A stretch of DNA of 29,098 bases from a virus, in IMG/VR virus record IMGVR_UViG_3300042691_009086, positions 1 to 29,098 of that record. The stretch is one strand, 5' to 3'. This document shows positions 19,625 to 28,709 of this stretch, one piece after another; the stretch's first letter is position 1; each line of letters begins with the position of its first letter. The position numbers were made by a program, and so were the translations under genes. The notes below the pieces were generated by a model. The model ran no database searches. It was not told the origin of the DNA and was given only the letters and a program-made list of their open reading frames with translations.

Positions 19625-22343
19625 TTTAACAACATTAAATGACTACAGTAACCAGATTATACAATTTGAGGACGAAAGACCTGCTGGTTATACAACCATA
19701 CCTAGTAATGTTGCAAACTTACCTCTAAGTGTAGTCATTGGCACCGAAGGTGAAACACACTTATTGCCATTGCCATTTACATTTGGTAATGCGCAGAGTA
19801 TTAATATGACCTATACAGTCAATGTTACTCCTTACACAGGTGCTACAGTAAGTTGGAATAGTTACCCAGGAAATATAGTATTAAGCAATCCTGCCACAGG
19901 TATCTATCGGTTAACTAATATTAGAACACAAAGTGAGTGGGACGCAGTTCGCCAACCGTTGGTATTCTTAGGTGCGGATACCAGTGGCAATTTGGTATAT
20001 AGAGCTAACTTAAAACCAGACGCTAATTCACAACCTATTAGTTGGACTATTAATGCACAATTAGCGGATACAGGTGAAATTAATACTGGTTTCTTACCTA
20101 GTTTCTTTTATGATCAGGATGTGGTCAAACAGTTTGATAGTGGTCTGTTGGTAACAGATACTAATCCTTCCGGCACCTATAGCATATTCATTAGCAAAAG
20201 CGATAATGCGGCAGGTAATTTAACCAGTGCGGGTTCAGGCGGCACTAGCACTACATCAGGACAGGGCAATCTAACTATTGCTGGCACCAAATCTCAGGTC
20301 AATAGCCGCTTAGGTAATATTATATTCACACCTGCTAGCGGATATGCCAGTAACTTTACCATTACCTATGCTGTGACTAATATCAGTGGCAATGTTACAA
20401 ACACAGCCACACAATTATTAAAGATTGGTAATATCAACAATGGTATTACTGACATGTATTATCCAAGAACTTATACCAGTAATCAGAGTAGTCTATTGTT
20501 TACTGGCAATGTGCCATTCTTAAGTGAAACAATAACCAGTGGTGACACCTATAGTATTAGTTTGCAATTAAGTAGTAGTATTGGATTCCTAGCACAGACT
20601 AATGATTTTGTTAATAGGGTTGGTTGGGATCAAAATACCTTAACTTATAGTTATTCAGGTAGTCTAACACAATGTAATGAAAAGGTTACTAACTTAAAAA
20701 TATATCCTAGCAAAAACCAATTTAGTAATGTAAGTGTTACATACACACAAAGACGCAATGGATTCTTTCAATTGTCGACTACATTTGATCTCAATGGTAT
20801 CTATGACAATAGTCCAATTGTTGGCGAAGGCACTGTAAATTTCATTCCCAATGGCTGGGATACTGCCAACTATAATATTGCTAGTTATATTACCTATGAA
20901 AGATTGTATCTCTTAGACTGTGATATCTTTATGATTGCTGGCGGCGGACGCACAGGTCAGACAGTTTCGGCCACAGTCAGCGGACTCCCAGGATTAACTA
21001 CATATTGGGGCGGTGGTGGCGGTGCTGGGCAATACTATGCTGAAAGCAAAATTAACTTGAAAGCATTACCATTAAATGCTACCTTACAAGTTGGTGGTGT
21101 GGCTACGGCTACAATATGGAGTGGTTGGAAAACCCTGGCGCCAGGCGCTAATGGGCAAAATGGTGTAGTTAGATTTAGAACTGGTCATTGGAGACCAACA
21201 TTTTGGAATGCTAATGGTATTCCCCCTGACTATACCCAATTGATCAGTCCAGTATTACAGACCTACGAACAATGGCAAGCATTTGCCGCCTTTGTTAATG
21301 GTGGCGGCTATTGGCCAGGAACTTATGGCACACCCAGTCAAGAATTATACACTTTTAACGCCTATGGCCCCTATGGTGGTAACCAAGGTGGCAGTGGATT
21401 TACAGGCGCCCGCGGTGCTTTCTTTAGAATTCCAAGTGCAAACTCACCGGTGTATGCTGGTGGTGGTGCTGGCGCCGGGGGGCACGGCCAGAGTCCAACC
21501 GTTACAGCACAAGGTCAGGGCGGTTCTGGCGTAACAAGTGATATTACTGGTAGCAGTGAGGAATATGGTCGGGGTTCTAATGGAGGTGATACTACTACAA
21601 TAGGAGCTGGTAGTGGTAATCAGCCAGGCTATGTTGGTTTAAGATTTACAGATCCTAATCCAATGCCGCCAATTGGTAATTTTGGTAATATTGCCTTAAT
21701 AAGTAATTCAAGTGGTTACTTTCCTGGCAATGGTAGTTCATATCTAAGTGGAACCTTAAGTAGTGCTATTAATACTAGTCCATTTACTGTAGATTTCTGG
21801 ATATATCCTACAGATACCAATACCAGTGATCGATGTATTTTTGATATTAGATCTACAGGCGGCACAGCTACAGATGGATTTGCTATTAGATATGCCTCAA
21901 GTAATCAAATGATGTTTATATATAGTGCTAGTCTATCTAGTATCCAATGGAATAGAACAAATAATGTCTGGCAACATATTGCTATTGTTAGAGCCAATGG
22001 TGTAGTTAGAATTTTTGTTAATGGCCTACAGGTAGGTAGCACCACCTTAGGTGCTAGCAATACCTACAGTAATTTAACTTGGAGATTAGGTCAATTCAAA
22101 GATAGCAATACCAATGCCACTGGCCTGCTAGGTTATGTAGATGAATTTAGAGTAAGTAATGCGGCTAGATACGCAGGTGATTTCCAACCTGCCAATTACC
22201 CATTTGATGTTGACAGTAATACCATGTTGTTATTACATTTTAATGGTAGCAATGATAGTCAGTCATTTGTTAACAGTGTTACAAATGGACTTGTGGGCCT
22301 AAGCGGTAATGTTAGAGTTAGCACAGCTCAATACAAATTTTAA
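19617..22343 (+). CDS. Large adhesin-like ORF inserted in the tail hub
   Basis: 908 residues from ATG 19617 (GGAG 7 nt upstream, 8-nt overlap with the hub fragment). Residues 1-15 (MYSLTTLNDYSNQII) look like displaced gpJ sequence. Then come beta-sandwich repeats of cadherin/Ig-like type (IAGTKSQVNSRLGNIIFTPA, SGYASNFTITYAVTNISG). A glycine-rich block follows (IAGGGRTGQ, YWGGGGGAGQYY, YAGGGAGAGGHGQ). Near 695-850 is a LamG/concanavalin-like domain (FTVDFWIYPTDTN, NVWQHIAIVRANGVVRIFVN, GYVDEFRVSNAARYAG). It ends in what looks like the first 45 residues of a second LamG (TMLLLHFNGSNDSQ to STAQYKF). It is likely a receptor-binding adhesin at the tail tip. 20 of 29 Arg codons are AGA, unlike the hub halves. 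Confidence 0.75.
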   Translation: MYSLTTLNDYSNQIIQFEDERPAGYTTIPSNVANLPLSVVIGTEGETHLLPLPFTFGNAQSINMTYTVNVTPYTGATVSWNSYPGNIVLSNPATGIYRLTNIRTQSEWDAVRQPLVFLGADTSGNLVYRANLKPDANSQPISWTINAQLADTGEINTGFLPSFFYDQDVVKQFDSGLLVTDTNPSGTYSIFISKSDNAAGNLTSAGSGGTSTTSGQGNLTIAGTKSQVNSRLGNIIFTPASGYASNFTITYAVTNISGNVTNTATQLLKIGNINNGITDMYYPRTYTSNQSSLLFTGNVPFLSETITSGDTYSISLQLSSSIGFLAQTNDFVNRVGWDQNTLTYSYSGSLTQCNEKVTNLKIYPSKNQFSNVSVTYTQRRNGFFQLSTTFDLNGIYDNSPIVGEGTVNFIPNGWDTANYNIASYITYERLYLLDCDIFMIAGGGRTGQTVSATVSGLPGLTTYWGGGGGAGQYYAESKINLKALPLNATLQVGGVATATIWSGWKTLAPGANGQNGVVRFRTGHWRPTFWNANGIPPDYTQLISPVLQTYEQWQAFAAFVNGGGYWPGTYGTPSQELYTFNAYGPYGGNQGGSGFTGARGAFFRIPSANSPVYAGGGAGAGGHGQSPTVTAQGQGGSGVTSDITGSSEEYGRGSNGGDTTTIGAGSGNQPGYVGLRFTDPNPMPPIGNFGNIALISNSSGYFPGNGSSYLSGTLSSAINTSPFTVDFWIYPTDTNTSDRCIFDIRSTGGTATDGFAIRYASSNQMMFIYSASLSSIQWNRTNNVWQHIAIVRANGVVRIFVNGLQVGSTTLGASNTYSNLTWRLGQFKDSNTNATGLLGYVDEFRVSNAARYAGDFQPANYPFDVDSNTMLLLHFNGSNDSQSFVNSVTNGLVGLSGNVRVSTAQYKF

Positions 22344-22352
22344 GGAACAGAT

Positions 22353-24029
22353 ATGACTGGTTTCACAGAACGATATAGATATAGAATAAACGGTGTCCTA
22401 AACACTGGTGACACTGTATTAGCCAATATGGAAAAATTAGCCAATAGTTGTGCCAGTTGGATTAGTTATGATATGTTTACAGGCAAGTGGGATGTGGTGA
22501 TTAACAAACCTGAAGATGTTCAAATGGCTTTCAATGACAACAATATCATTGGTGGTGTAACCTTAAATGGCAGTGGTCTGCGTGAAATGTATAATTCAGT
22601 TGAAGTGCGTTTCCCACACAGTGATCTTAACAATCAGATGGATTATATTAAGATTTCTATACCTAGCGAAGATCGTTATCCCAATGAACCCGACAACACA
22701 TTAAACATCACATATGATCTATTAAATGACCCTGTCCAGGCACAATTATTAGGTTTAATCGAATTAAAACAGGCTCGTTTAGATAAAATAATTACCTTTA
22801 AGAGTGATTATAGTATGGTAAATTTACCTGCAGGTGGTATCATATCAGTTACCAATAGTTTATATGGTTGGACTGAAAAATTATTCCGTATCATCACCAT
22901 AAAAGAATTAAGCGATGATGGTATCTTACAAAGTGAAATAACTGCCCTTGAATATGACCCTGATATCTATGATATTAGTGATCTATATCGTTACCTAAGA
23001 ACTAATGCCTCAGGTATTGTTACCATTGGTAGTATAGGTATTCCTAATGCTCCACAGGTGACCAAATTTGAAACTGATGCAAGACCTCGTGTGCTGATAG
23101 AAGCAGATGTTCCAGGTGGGTTGGTAAATGCCATGGAGTTCTGGTTAACAGAAGATATCCCGCCAGGTGTGGGCAGTGATGAAAATAGAACATATCGGCT
23201 AATAGGAACTAAAACTGCTGACAATGGACAAAATCTTACACAGGGTGAAACAGTTGAGATTGAAGTCGATAATATTAGCAATATTAATTTCCTTGTTAAG
23301 GTTAGAGGTATCAATGGTGATATCAAGGGTCCATTTAGTCTGCCAAGTGGTAGTATCTTTTTTGCCCCAACACAGGTCACAGATGCAATTGGCAGTAACA
23401 CTGCTACCTTAGATGATAGTGGTAATCAGATTAATGGATTACTAGCGGCCAATGCCTTGATGTATCTATTAGGCCAATTGTTTAATGGTAGCACTGCCAC
23501 AGGTAATGCTGGGATTAACAGCGGTAGTTTATATAACACATTCTGGGAACTGTTTGGTAGTGAAACGGGCACCTCTGGAAATACTCAGGTAATTACACAA
23601 GGTGTCGGCAATGCGGCCAAAGCAGGCGCTAAGATACAGGTAGGTGCCACAGCTGGCAAAGTTACAGTAAACAATCTAGCACCCGCAACTAATTTTTCTA
23701 CCATGTATACTACTACATTTACGCCAACTATCACCGCATTATATAAAGTAGATTGTATTCTTGATCAAAATACTTCTGGCGCTCAAGGAGGCAATTCAGA
23801 TACTGTAGCAGTAGCATTTGCTATTATCCGTAATTCTTCAGTGTTAGCCAGTAGTAATTCAGGTGGTCCGGGTGCTTGGTATTGGACTGATTATGTTCTT
23901 ACAGACACCGTCAATCTAACAGCAGGCCTTACATATACCTTAACTTTTGACTACATTAACAACACCTCTGCAGGCGGCAATGCCAGCTTTGACATAAGTT
24001 GGAATGTATATACACTTGCTATTACCTAA
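22353..24029 (+). CDS. Tail hub, C-terminal fragment (gpJ-like, split)
   Basis: 558 residues from ATG 22353 with AAGGAA 6 nt upstream. It opens with TERYRYRINGVLNTGDTVLA, NMEKLANSCASWISYDMFTG and KWDVVINKPED, which aligns in pattern with lambda gpJ 'PRFTCNVYLTDQRKAYDVVNDFASIFRGMTFWDGQKLTFVQDRP'. It therefore continues the fold broken off at 19624. Hub strands LREMYNSVEVRFPH and LGLIELKQARLDKIITFKSD follow, then a fibronectin-like segment (about 245-340) and a C-terminal beta-rich domain (about 400-558). The latter is probably a trimeric tip or receptor-binding part. Followed by a terminator-like hairpin at 24050-24082. Confidence 0.82.
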   Translation: MTGFTERYRYRINGVLNTGDTVLANMEKLANSCASWISYDMFTGKWDVVINKPEDVQMAFNDNNIIGGVTLNGSGLREMYNSVEVRFPHSDLNNQMDYIKISIPSEDRYPNEPDNTLNITYDLLNDPVQAQLLGLIELKQARLDKIITFKSDYSMVNLPAGGIISVTNSLYGWTEKLFRIITIKELSDDGILQSEITALEYDPDIYDISDLYRYLRTNASGIVTIGSIGIPNAPQVTKFETDARPRVLIEADVPGGLVNAMEFWLTEDIPPGVGSDENRTYRLIGTKTADNGQNLTQGETVEIEVDNISNINFLVKVRGINGDIKGPFSLPSGSIFFAPTQVTDAIGSNTATLDDSGNQINGLLAANALMYLLGQLFNGSTATGNAGINSGSLYNTFWELFGSETGTSGNTQVITQGVGNAAKAGAKIQVGATAGKVTVNNLAPATNFSTMYTTTFTPTITALYKVDCILDQNTSGAQGGNSDTVAVAFAIIRNSSVLASSNSGGPGAWYWTDYVLTDTVNLTAGLTYTLTFDYINNTSAGGNASFDISWNVYTLAIT

Positions 24030-24039
24030 TATTAGAAAG

Positions 24040-24047
24040 TATAAATA
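24040..24047 (+). promoter_or_regulatory. T4-late-type motif TATAAATA before fibre operon
   Basis: Perfect T4 late octamer 52 nt before ATG 24100. Its expected start point falls at the base of the hairpin 24050-24079, so the transcript would begin in or just before that hairpin. Confidence 0.55.
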
Positions 24048-24049
24048 AC

Positions 24050-24082
24050 AATACACATAGGCCACAGTCTGTGTGTATTTTT
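24050..24082 (+). terminator. Terminator after tail hub
   Basis: AATACACA (24050-24057) pairs with TGTGTATT (24072-24079), 8 bp, followed by five T in total. It separates hub and fibre transcripts. Because the late-type motif lies upstream, it may instead form a 5' hairpin on the fibre mRNA. Confidence 0.6.
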
Positions 24083-24099
24083 CCCTCAGGAGAGTTACT

Positions 24100-24597
24100 A
24101 TGGCAGGCGTCTTAAACTTTGATCAATACCTTGGCGGTGCAGATCAATTAAAAATCAAACAAGTATTTCCAAACGATCAAACAACCTTACGATATAGTTA
24201 TGCACAAGACATAACCGGTTGGACATTTGATCTACAACAACAGACCCTAGTTGTTGATAAGGTAGCATTTAATCGCAACACAGGGCAACCTAATTTTTCA
24301 GACAGCCAAGTCATTGGATTTTTCCCTGCAACAAATATCAGTTCAGGTAATGTAACCGTGGCCAATACAGCTATTGGCACAGTAAATGTAACTCTTCCAA
24401 AAAATCTATACACTGGTCCCATTATTCCAGATGCACGCAAGAATGTGCCAATCACAGTAGTCAGCCTCAGTTGGACAGATGATGCTAGTCCACCAGAAGT
24501 CCGCACCCATCGCTGGGCACTGGTGCAGAGTTGGGAACCGGGAGTTACTCCAGGTGATCCCATCACTAGCACTAATCCATTATACACGGCACTTTAG
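24100..24597 (+). CDS. Hypothetical tail-fibre-associated protein
   Basis: 165 residues from ATG 24100, chosen because AGGAG lies 8 nt before; the frame-open ATG at 24073 falls inside the hairpin and has no ribosome site. Beta-rich, with no membrane segment: GGADQLKIKQVFPNDQTTLR, DITGWTFDLQQQTLVVDKVA, TFIPDARK-like middle and VVSLSWTDDASPPEVRTHRW. It looks like a small structural protein of the fibre or baseplate region. It ends 9 nt before the collagen-like fibre gene, whose TTAGGAGA ribosome site overlaps its stop. Function not known. Confidence 0.6.
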   Translation: MAGVLNFDQYLGGADQLKIKQVFPNDQTTLRYSYAQDITGWTFDLQQQTLVVDKVAFNRNTGQPNFSDSQVIGFFPATNISSGNVTVANTAIGTVNVTLPKNLYTGPIIPDARKNVPITVVSLSWTDDASPPEVRTHRWALVQSWEPGVTPGDPITSTNPLYTAL

Positions 24598-24606
24598 GAG
24601 ACTACA

Positions 24607-27273
24607 ATGGGATATACAGTAACCATAATTGAAGAATCAAATCCAAATATAAACATAACTTCTACAGAATTTCCTGTCACTCTTTACTATGACAGTATAA
24701 CCACACAGGGTAATGTAGGACCGGTAGGACCCAAAGGTGACACTGGAGCAACTGGCGCAACTGGGGCAACCGGACCCCAGGGCCCTCAGGGCGTAAAAGG
24801 CGATACAGGTGCTACGGGAGCGACTGGTGTTAGTATTAGCAATGCCGCTGTCAGTGGTGACGATCTAGTCATTACATTTTCAAACAGTGCTGTAATCACA
24901 GCAGGTAATGTTCGCGGACCCCAGGGCCCACAAGGCATTCAAGGGAATGTAGGAGCCACTGGTGCAACTGGTGCTACTGGGGCTACCGGCGCACAGGGGC
25001 CACAAGGCATACAAGGAAATGTTGGTGCTACTGGTGCTACTGGAGCTACTGGTGCTCAAGGAGAACAGGGCATACAAGGGATACAAGGGATACAAGGTAA
25101 CACCGGACCCCAAGGCCCACAAGGCATTCAAGGAAATACTGGCGCACAAGGTGCAGGATTAACCATACTTGGAACAGTATCTAATGTAGCAAGTTTACCC
25201 GGCTCAGGTAGTATTGGTAATGCTTATATCATCGCAACCACAGCTTCAGAACCCGAAGCTGGTAATCTATATGTATGGAGTGCGACAACTAACACTTGGG
25301 CAGATGTCGGACAGATAGTGGGTCCACAGGGACCACAAGGCATACAAGGAATCCAAGGCATACAAGGCAACACAGGGCCCCAAGGAGAACAAGGCATACA
25401 GGGAATCCAAGGCATACAAGGGAATGTGGGACCACAAGGCGAAACTGGACCCCAAGGACCGCAAGGAATCCAAGGCATACAAGGGAATGTGGGACCACAA
25501 GGCGAACAAGGAATCCAAGGGAATACAGGACCTCAAGGCATTCAAGGAAATGTCGGCGCAACAGGCGCTACTGGTGCTACTGGCGCGACAGGTGCTACTG
25601 GCGCACAAGGCCCTGTGTTTGGTCAGGTGTTAAATTACAATACATCTACAGGAACAACCAGTTGGACAGCAGGAACATTCCGCTATAATGGTAACGCACC
25701 AAGTTCTGTTAGCTATGTTCGCATAGCATTAAATGTAGGTAATCCAAGTAGTGTGGCTTGGGTAGCAACTTTAGCCGCTAGTGATACCATCTATGTAACT
25801 ACATCAACAGGCAGTATTCAAAACACATTTAAGGTAGTATCTGTGACAGAACTAGGTGATTATTTTGATGTAGAGGTCACATCAGGTAGTGGTAGTGAGC
25901 CCATAAATGCTGCAAATTACTATCTATGGTATGCAAGAGCTGGTGCTACAGGCGCAACTGGCGCAACTGGGGATACTGGTGCTACAGGCGCAACTGGGGC
26001 ACAAGGACCGCAAGGAAATGTTGGTAACACAGGTGCGACTGGCACAAGCATTACCAATGCAGAAGTAGTAGGCAGTAATCTACAAATAACTTTTTCAAAT
26101 GCTACAAGCATCTGGTCAGGCACCGTTGTGGGACCGCAAGGACCGCAAGGCAATGTTGGAGCAACTGGCGCCACTGGTGCAACTGGTGTTAGCGTAACCA
26201 ATGCTAATGTTACAGCAGGTAATTTATTAATCACACTCAGCAACGCCACAGTGATCGATGCTGGAAATGTTACATCGGGTGGTGGTGGAATACAATCACT
26301 ATTTGCTGATACAAATCCTACATTAAGTAGTAATCTAAAAACTGGTGGATATGCTATCTTTGGTGGCACTAATGGTTGGATGGGCAACACAGCGCCAACA
26401 CCACATACTTTCTTAACATTTGAAAGTGCGGATATGCCATTCGGCATCACCGGTATTGATTTATATCCATACCAAACAGATTTTGTAACCACCAATATGA
26501 AGAGTGTCGGTAGCGTAAATCAGAGGCTTTTCTTTGATCTACAAAATAACAATGATGGTAGTGCCGCATGGAGCGAAATAAGAGTCCAAGCAGGTAACCC
26601 CAGTGGTGCCGGACAAAAAACACTTTACCTAGGTGCTACAAACGCAAATACAGATCTAAACACAGCATTAGGCTTCACACAGGTGACAGGCGTTAACGAA
26701 ACTTATATGCTTGGTGAAGGTAACCTACGCATAATGTCAACTGATGGCCATATTAAACTAGGTGGTTTCCTAGGATCTAATCAAGATATCTTAACTTTAG
26801 ATACCACAAGCAAGAATGCTACAATCACCCAAGGTAATTTATTATTAAGCGCAGGTAAAGCGATAAATTTTGCTGACCAATCGTTAACAGTCAGCGGTGG
26901 TAATTTACTCATTAATGGTGCGGCAGGTAAGACAAATGGATTCACTATTGGTTATCTAGAAATGCCACAGGTCGCGGCGGCTAATGTTACACTTGCACTA
27001 AGTGACAGTGGTAAGCATTTCTATGATACCAGCACAGCACCGATCACGGTAACTATACCAAATAATGCCAATGTGGCATTCCCGATTGGCACAGTGATAA
27101 CCTTAGTAAATCACAGCACAGGCAATCTAATAGTTGGTAGAGAAAATGCCGCTAACCTATACTTAGGTGGTAATGCAACTTCAGCAGGTAGGACAATTAC
27201 CACATACGGTGTAGCTACTTTGCTCAAAGTCAATACCAATGATTGGTTTATCAATGGCACAGGAGTAGTATAA
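24607..27273 (+). CDS. Collagen-like tail fibre protein
   Basis: 888 residues. Several blocks of perfect Gly-X-Y triplets ([20 protein letters not shown] type) lie at about 38-75, 104-183, 239-336, 447-480 and 508-528, forming collagen-like triple helices that imply a trimeric fibre. They are separated by three copies of a small beta unit ([60 protein letters not shown]) and by [20 protein letters not shown]. The C-terminal 330 residues are a beta-structured tip ending [20 protein letters not shown] and [11 protein letters not shown]. It probably acts in host attachment. It overlaps the next ATG by one base. Confidence 0.9.
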   Translation: MGYTVTIIEESNPNINITSTEFPVTLYYDSITTQGNVGPVGPKGDTGATGATGATGPQGPQGVKGDTGATGATGVSISNAAVSGDDLVITFSNSAVITAGNVRGPQGPQGIQGNVGATGATGATGATGAQGPQGIQGNVGATGATGATGAQGEQGIQGIQGIQGNTGPQGPQGIQGNTGAQGAGLTILGTVSNVASLPGSGSIGNAYIIATTASEPEAGNLYVWSATTNTWADVGQIVGPQGPQGIQGIQGIQGNTGPQGEQGIQGIQGIQGNVGPQGETGPQGPQGIQGIQGNVGPQGEQGIQGNTGPQGIQGNVGATGATGATGATGATGAQGPVFGQVLNYNTSTGTTSWTAGTFRYNGNAPSSVSYVRIALNVGNPSSVAWVATLAASDTIYVTTSTGSIQNTFKVVSVTELGDYFDVEVTSGSGSEPINAANYYLWYARAGATGATGATGDTGATGATGAQGPQGNVGNTGATGTSITNAEVVGSNLQITFSNATSIWSGTVVGPQGPQGNVGATGATGATGVSVTNANVTAGNLLITLSNATVIDAGNVTSGGGGIQSLFADTNPTLSSNLKTGGYAIFGGTNGWMGNTAPTPHTFLTFESADMPFGITGIDLYPYQTDFVTTNMKSVGSVNQRLFFDLQNNNDGSAAWSEIRVQAGNPSGAGQKTLYLGATNANTDLNTALGFTQVTGVNETYMLGEGNLRIMSTDGHIKLGGFLGSNQDILTLDTTSKNATITQGNLLLSAGKAINFADQSLTVSGGNLLINGAAGKTNGFTIGYLEMPQVAAANVTLALSDSGKHFYDTSTAPITVTIPNNANVAFPIGTVITLVNHSTGNLIVGRENAANLYLGGNATSAGRTITTYGVATLLKVNTNDWFINGTGVV
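24718..26190 (+). repeat. Collagen-type GXY coding repeats
   Basis: Low-complexity 9-nt-based repeats within the fibre gene, in five blocks. Longest exact repeat noticed: 41 nt at 25402-25442 and again at 25465-25505 (63-nt period, 21 codons). Such blocks change length by recombination and create long spurious ORFs on both strands. Confidence 0.9.
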
Positions 27274-28082
27274 TGAGTGGTATAGCAAATATGATGTTTG
27301 CTAATCGCACTCCACCTGCGGTTGGTGGCGGCAGTGGTGATACTTATTGGACTAATACACAGATCCTAATGCACTTTGAAGGCTCTGATGGCGGCACTAC
27401 TTTTACAGACAGCAGTCAGAATGCCTATTCATTTAGTCGAGGCAGTGCTAACACGCAGACTACAAGCTCAACACAGAAAAAATGGGGTAGCACTAGTTTC
27501 TACGATAATGGCACCAGTGGATCTAATCGTGGTTTATATCTTGCAGGCACTAAACCCAGTGTGCTACAACTACAAGGTAACTTTACTGTTGAGTGGTGGG
27601 GGTATCATAAGAGCAATACAGGAGCACAGGGATATTTTGGCACTGGACAAAGCCTATTCCATATTACCCTAATCTGGAATGGTGGCACACCATTCTTTGA
27701 AGTAGAGAAATCTACTGGTGCTTGGTATTCAGGATATAAAGCCACAGATTGGAAGATCGCTACCAGCAACTTTGATAGTTGGCATCATTACGCATTCGTC
27801 CGTAATGGTAATGCCATGACATTCTATCTAGATGGTAGTAGTGTTACACAGTCAGGACAAGTATACGGTAATACCTCTGACCTAGCAAACTTCTTCACTG
27901 ATGGTAGTCCATATTCAGGCAAACCAACTAATAACAACGATGGTGTTGCGGTAATGGATACCTGGTGTTACGCTGACTATGGTGGTCGCCAAAGTTATGT
28001 AGATGATTTCCGCTTTACAAATATCGCTCGCTATACCTCAAACTTTACCGCACCAAGTGCTGCATTCCCAGATAGTGCTTAA
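27273..28082 (+). CDS. LamG/concanavalin-like adhesin
   Basis: 269 residues from ATG 27273, overlapping the fibre stop (TAATG). After a short Gly-rich lead it contains one complete LamG-like jelly roll: ILMHFEGSDGGTTFTDSSQN, GNFTVEWWGYHKSN, FDSWHHYAFVRNGNAMTFYL, GGRQSYVDDFRFTNIARYTS. The 'W.H.A.VR.G....Y.DG' strand and 'VDDFR.TN.ARY' end are characteristic. This domain usually binds carbohydrate or caps fibres. The same domain type occurs in the insert ORF 19617-22343, suggesting related receptor-binding parts were recruited twice. It likely decorates the fibre tip. Confidence 0.8.
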   Translation: MSGIANMMFANRTPPAVGGGSGDTYWTNTQILMHFEGSDGGTTFTDSSQNAYSFSRGSANTQTTSSTQKKWGSTSFYDNGTSGSNRGLYLAGTKPSVLQLQGNFTVEWWGYHKSNTGAQGYFGTGQSLFHITLIWNGGTPFFEVEKSTGAWYSGYKATDWKIATSNFDSWHHYAFVRNGNAMTFYLDGSSVTQSGQVYGNTSDLANFFTDGSPYSGKPTNNNDGVAVMDTWCYADYGGRQSYVDDFRFTNIARYTSNFTAPSAAFPDSA

Positions 28083-28092
28083 GGATTTATAG

Positions 28093-28314
28093 ATGACTAC
28101 TCTAATAATTGATATAAAAGATTTGATGTTTGGTGTAAGTGCTTTCAATGTTCCTGATTACCAAAATCAAGTAACTATAGATTATGATCATGGAACTACA
28201 ACCGTTGCAATTTCGGGATTAGATGATTGGAGTGATTGGCAATCAAAATTTATATCCCAGGTAGAACTTATTATTGGTAATAATGTAAATCAAATCACCT
28301 TTGAAATAGTCTAA
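28093..28314 (+). CDS. Small acidic hypothetical protein
   Basis: 73 residues (MTTLIIDIKDLMFGVSAFNV, then YQNQVTIDYDHGTTTVAISG, ending NNVNQITFEIV). Acidic and beta-rich, without membrane segment or catalytic motif. AAGGA precedes ATG 28093 by 8 nt, 10 nt after the LamG gene, so it is the last cistron of the fibre operon. Its stop overlaps the stop of the convergent minus-strand gene by 4 nt. Function unknown; perhaps a fibre accessory protein. Confidence 0.6.
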   Translation: MTTLIIDIKDLMFGVSAFNVPDYQNQVTIDYDHGTTTVAISGLDDWSDWQSKFISQVELIIGNNVNQITFEIV

Positions 28315-28709
28315 CCCTTGTAGTTAGGATCGTTATACCAAGCAATCCTTACCTTATCCTTGCCTTTCTTGCTATTCTTGTGTAACAATTCACCTGTCTT
28401 AGCGTCATATATCTTCATACAAGTATGGCATTCGCTGTGCCAAGTTGCAGGTTGATTCCTTACTTGGATTTTCTTGTAACTACAGACTTGATGCACAATC
28501 TTGCCGCACCACGCACAGGGAGTGATACAGGCAGTATCTTTGTATTTGATGATGCGTGGTCCCAGCTGTGGGTTAGGTGTATAGGCTTGGGTAAATTCCG
28601 CTTTGCCGTTACTGGGTTTGATGCGTTCAATGGTGTTGTCTTGGCTAAGGCTTGGATATACCCATTCTGCCACTTCACTTAACTTTTGTTCTAATTTTTT
28701 TGGATCCAC
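28311..28709 (-). CDS. Cys-rich (zinc-ribbon-like) small protein
   Basis: 132 residues, basic, minus strand. GTG start at 28709 with AGGA 7 nt upstream. Cysteines are arranged CITPCAWCGKIVHQVC and WHSECHTCMKIYD (about residues 56-100): a CxxC and a second CxxC about 27 residues later, with His nearby, a plausible treble-clef or zinc ribbon. A related pattern is seen in HNH nucleases and small phage DNA-binding proteins, but no HNH triad is evident. The start lies within the end of the upstream membrane-protein gene (35-nt overlap), so they are co-expressed. Role unknown. Confidence 0.6.
   Translation of the reverse strand: MDPKKLEQKLSEVAEWVYPSLSQDNTIERIKPSNGKAEFTQAYTPNPQLGPRIIKYKDTACITPCAWCGKIVHQVCSYKKIQVRNQPATWHSECHTCMKIYDAKTGELLHKNSKKGKDKVRIAWYNDPNYKG

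Noticed and set aside
25224-25688. Several overlapping ORFs on both strands in the fibre gene
   Set aside because: Low-complexity GXY repeats are open in all frames; only the fibre frame has a start site and continues beyond the repeats.
24718-26190. CRISPR-like or diversity-generating repeats in the fibre gene
   Set aside because: The repeats are in-frame GXY codons without unique spacers. There is no reverse transcriptase gene and no template/variable repeat pair.
25920-26495. 191-codon minus-strand ORF
   Set aside because: Antisense shadow of the collagen-like repeats and the fibre tip.
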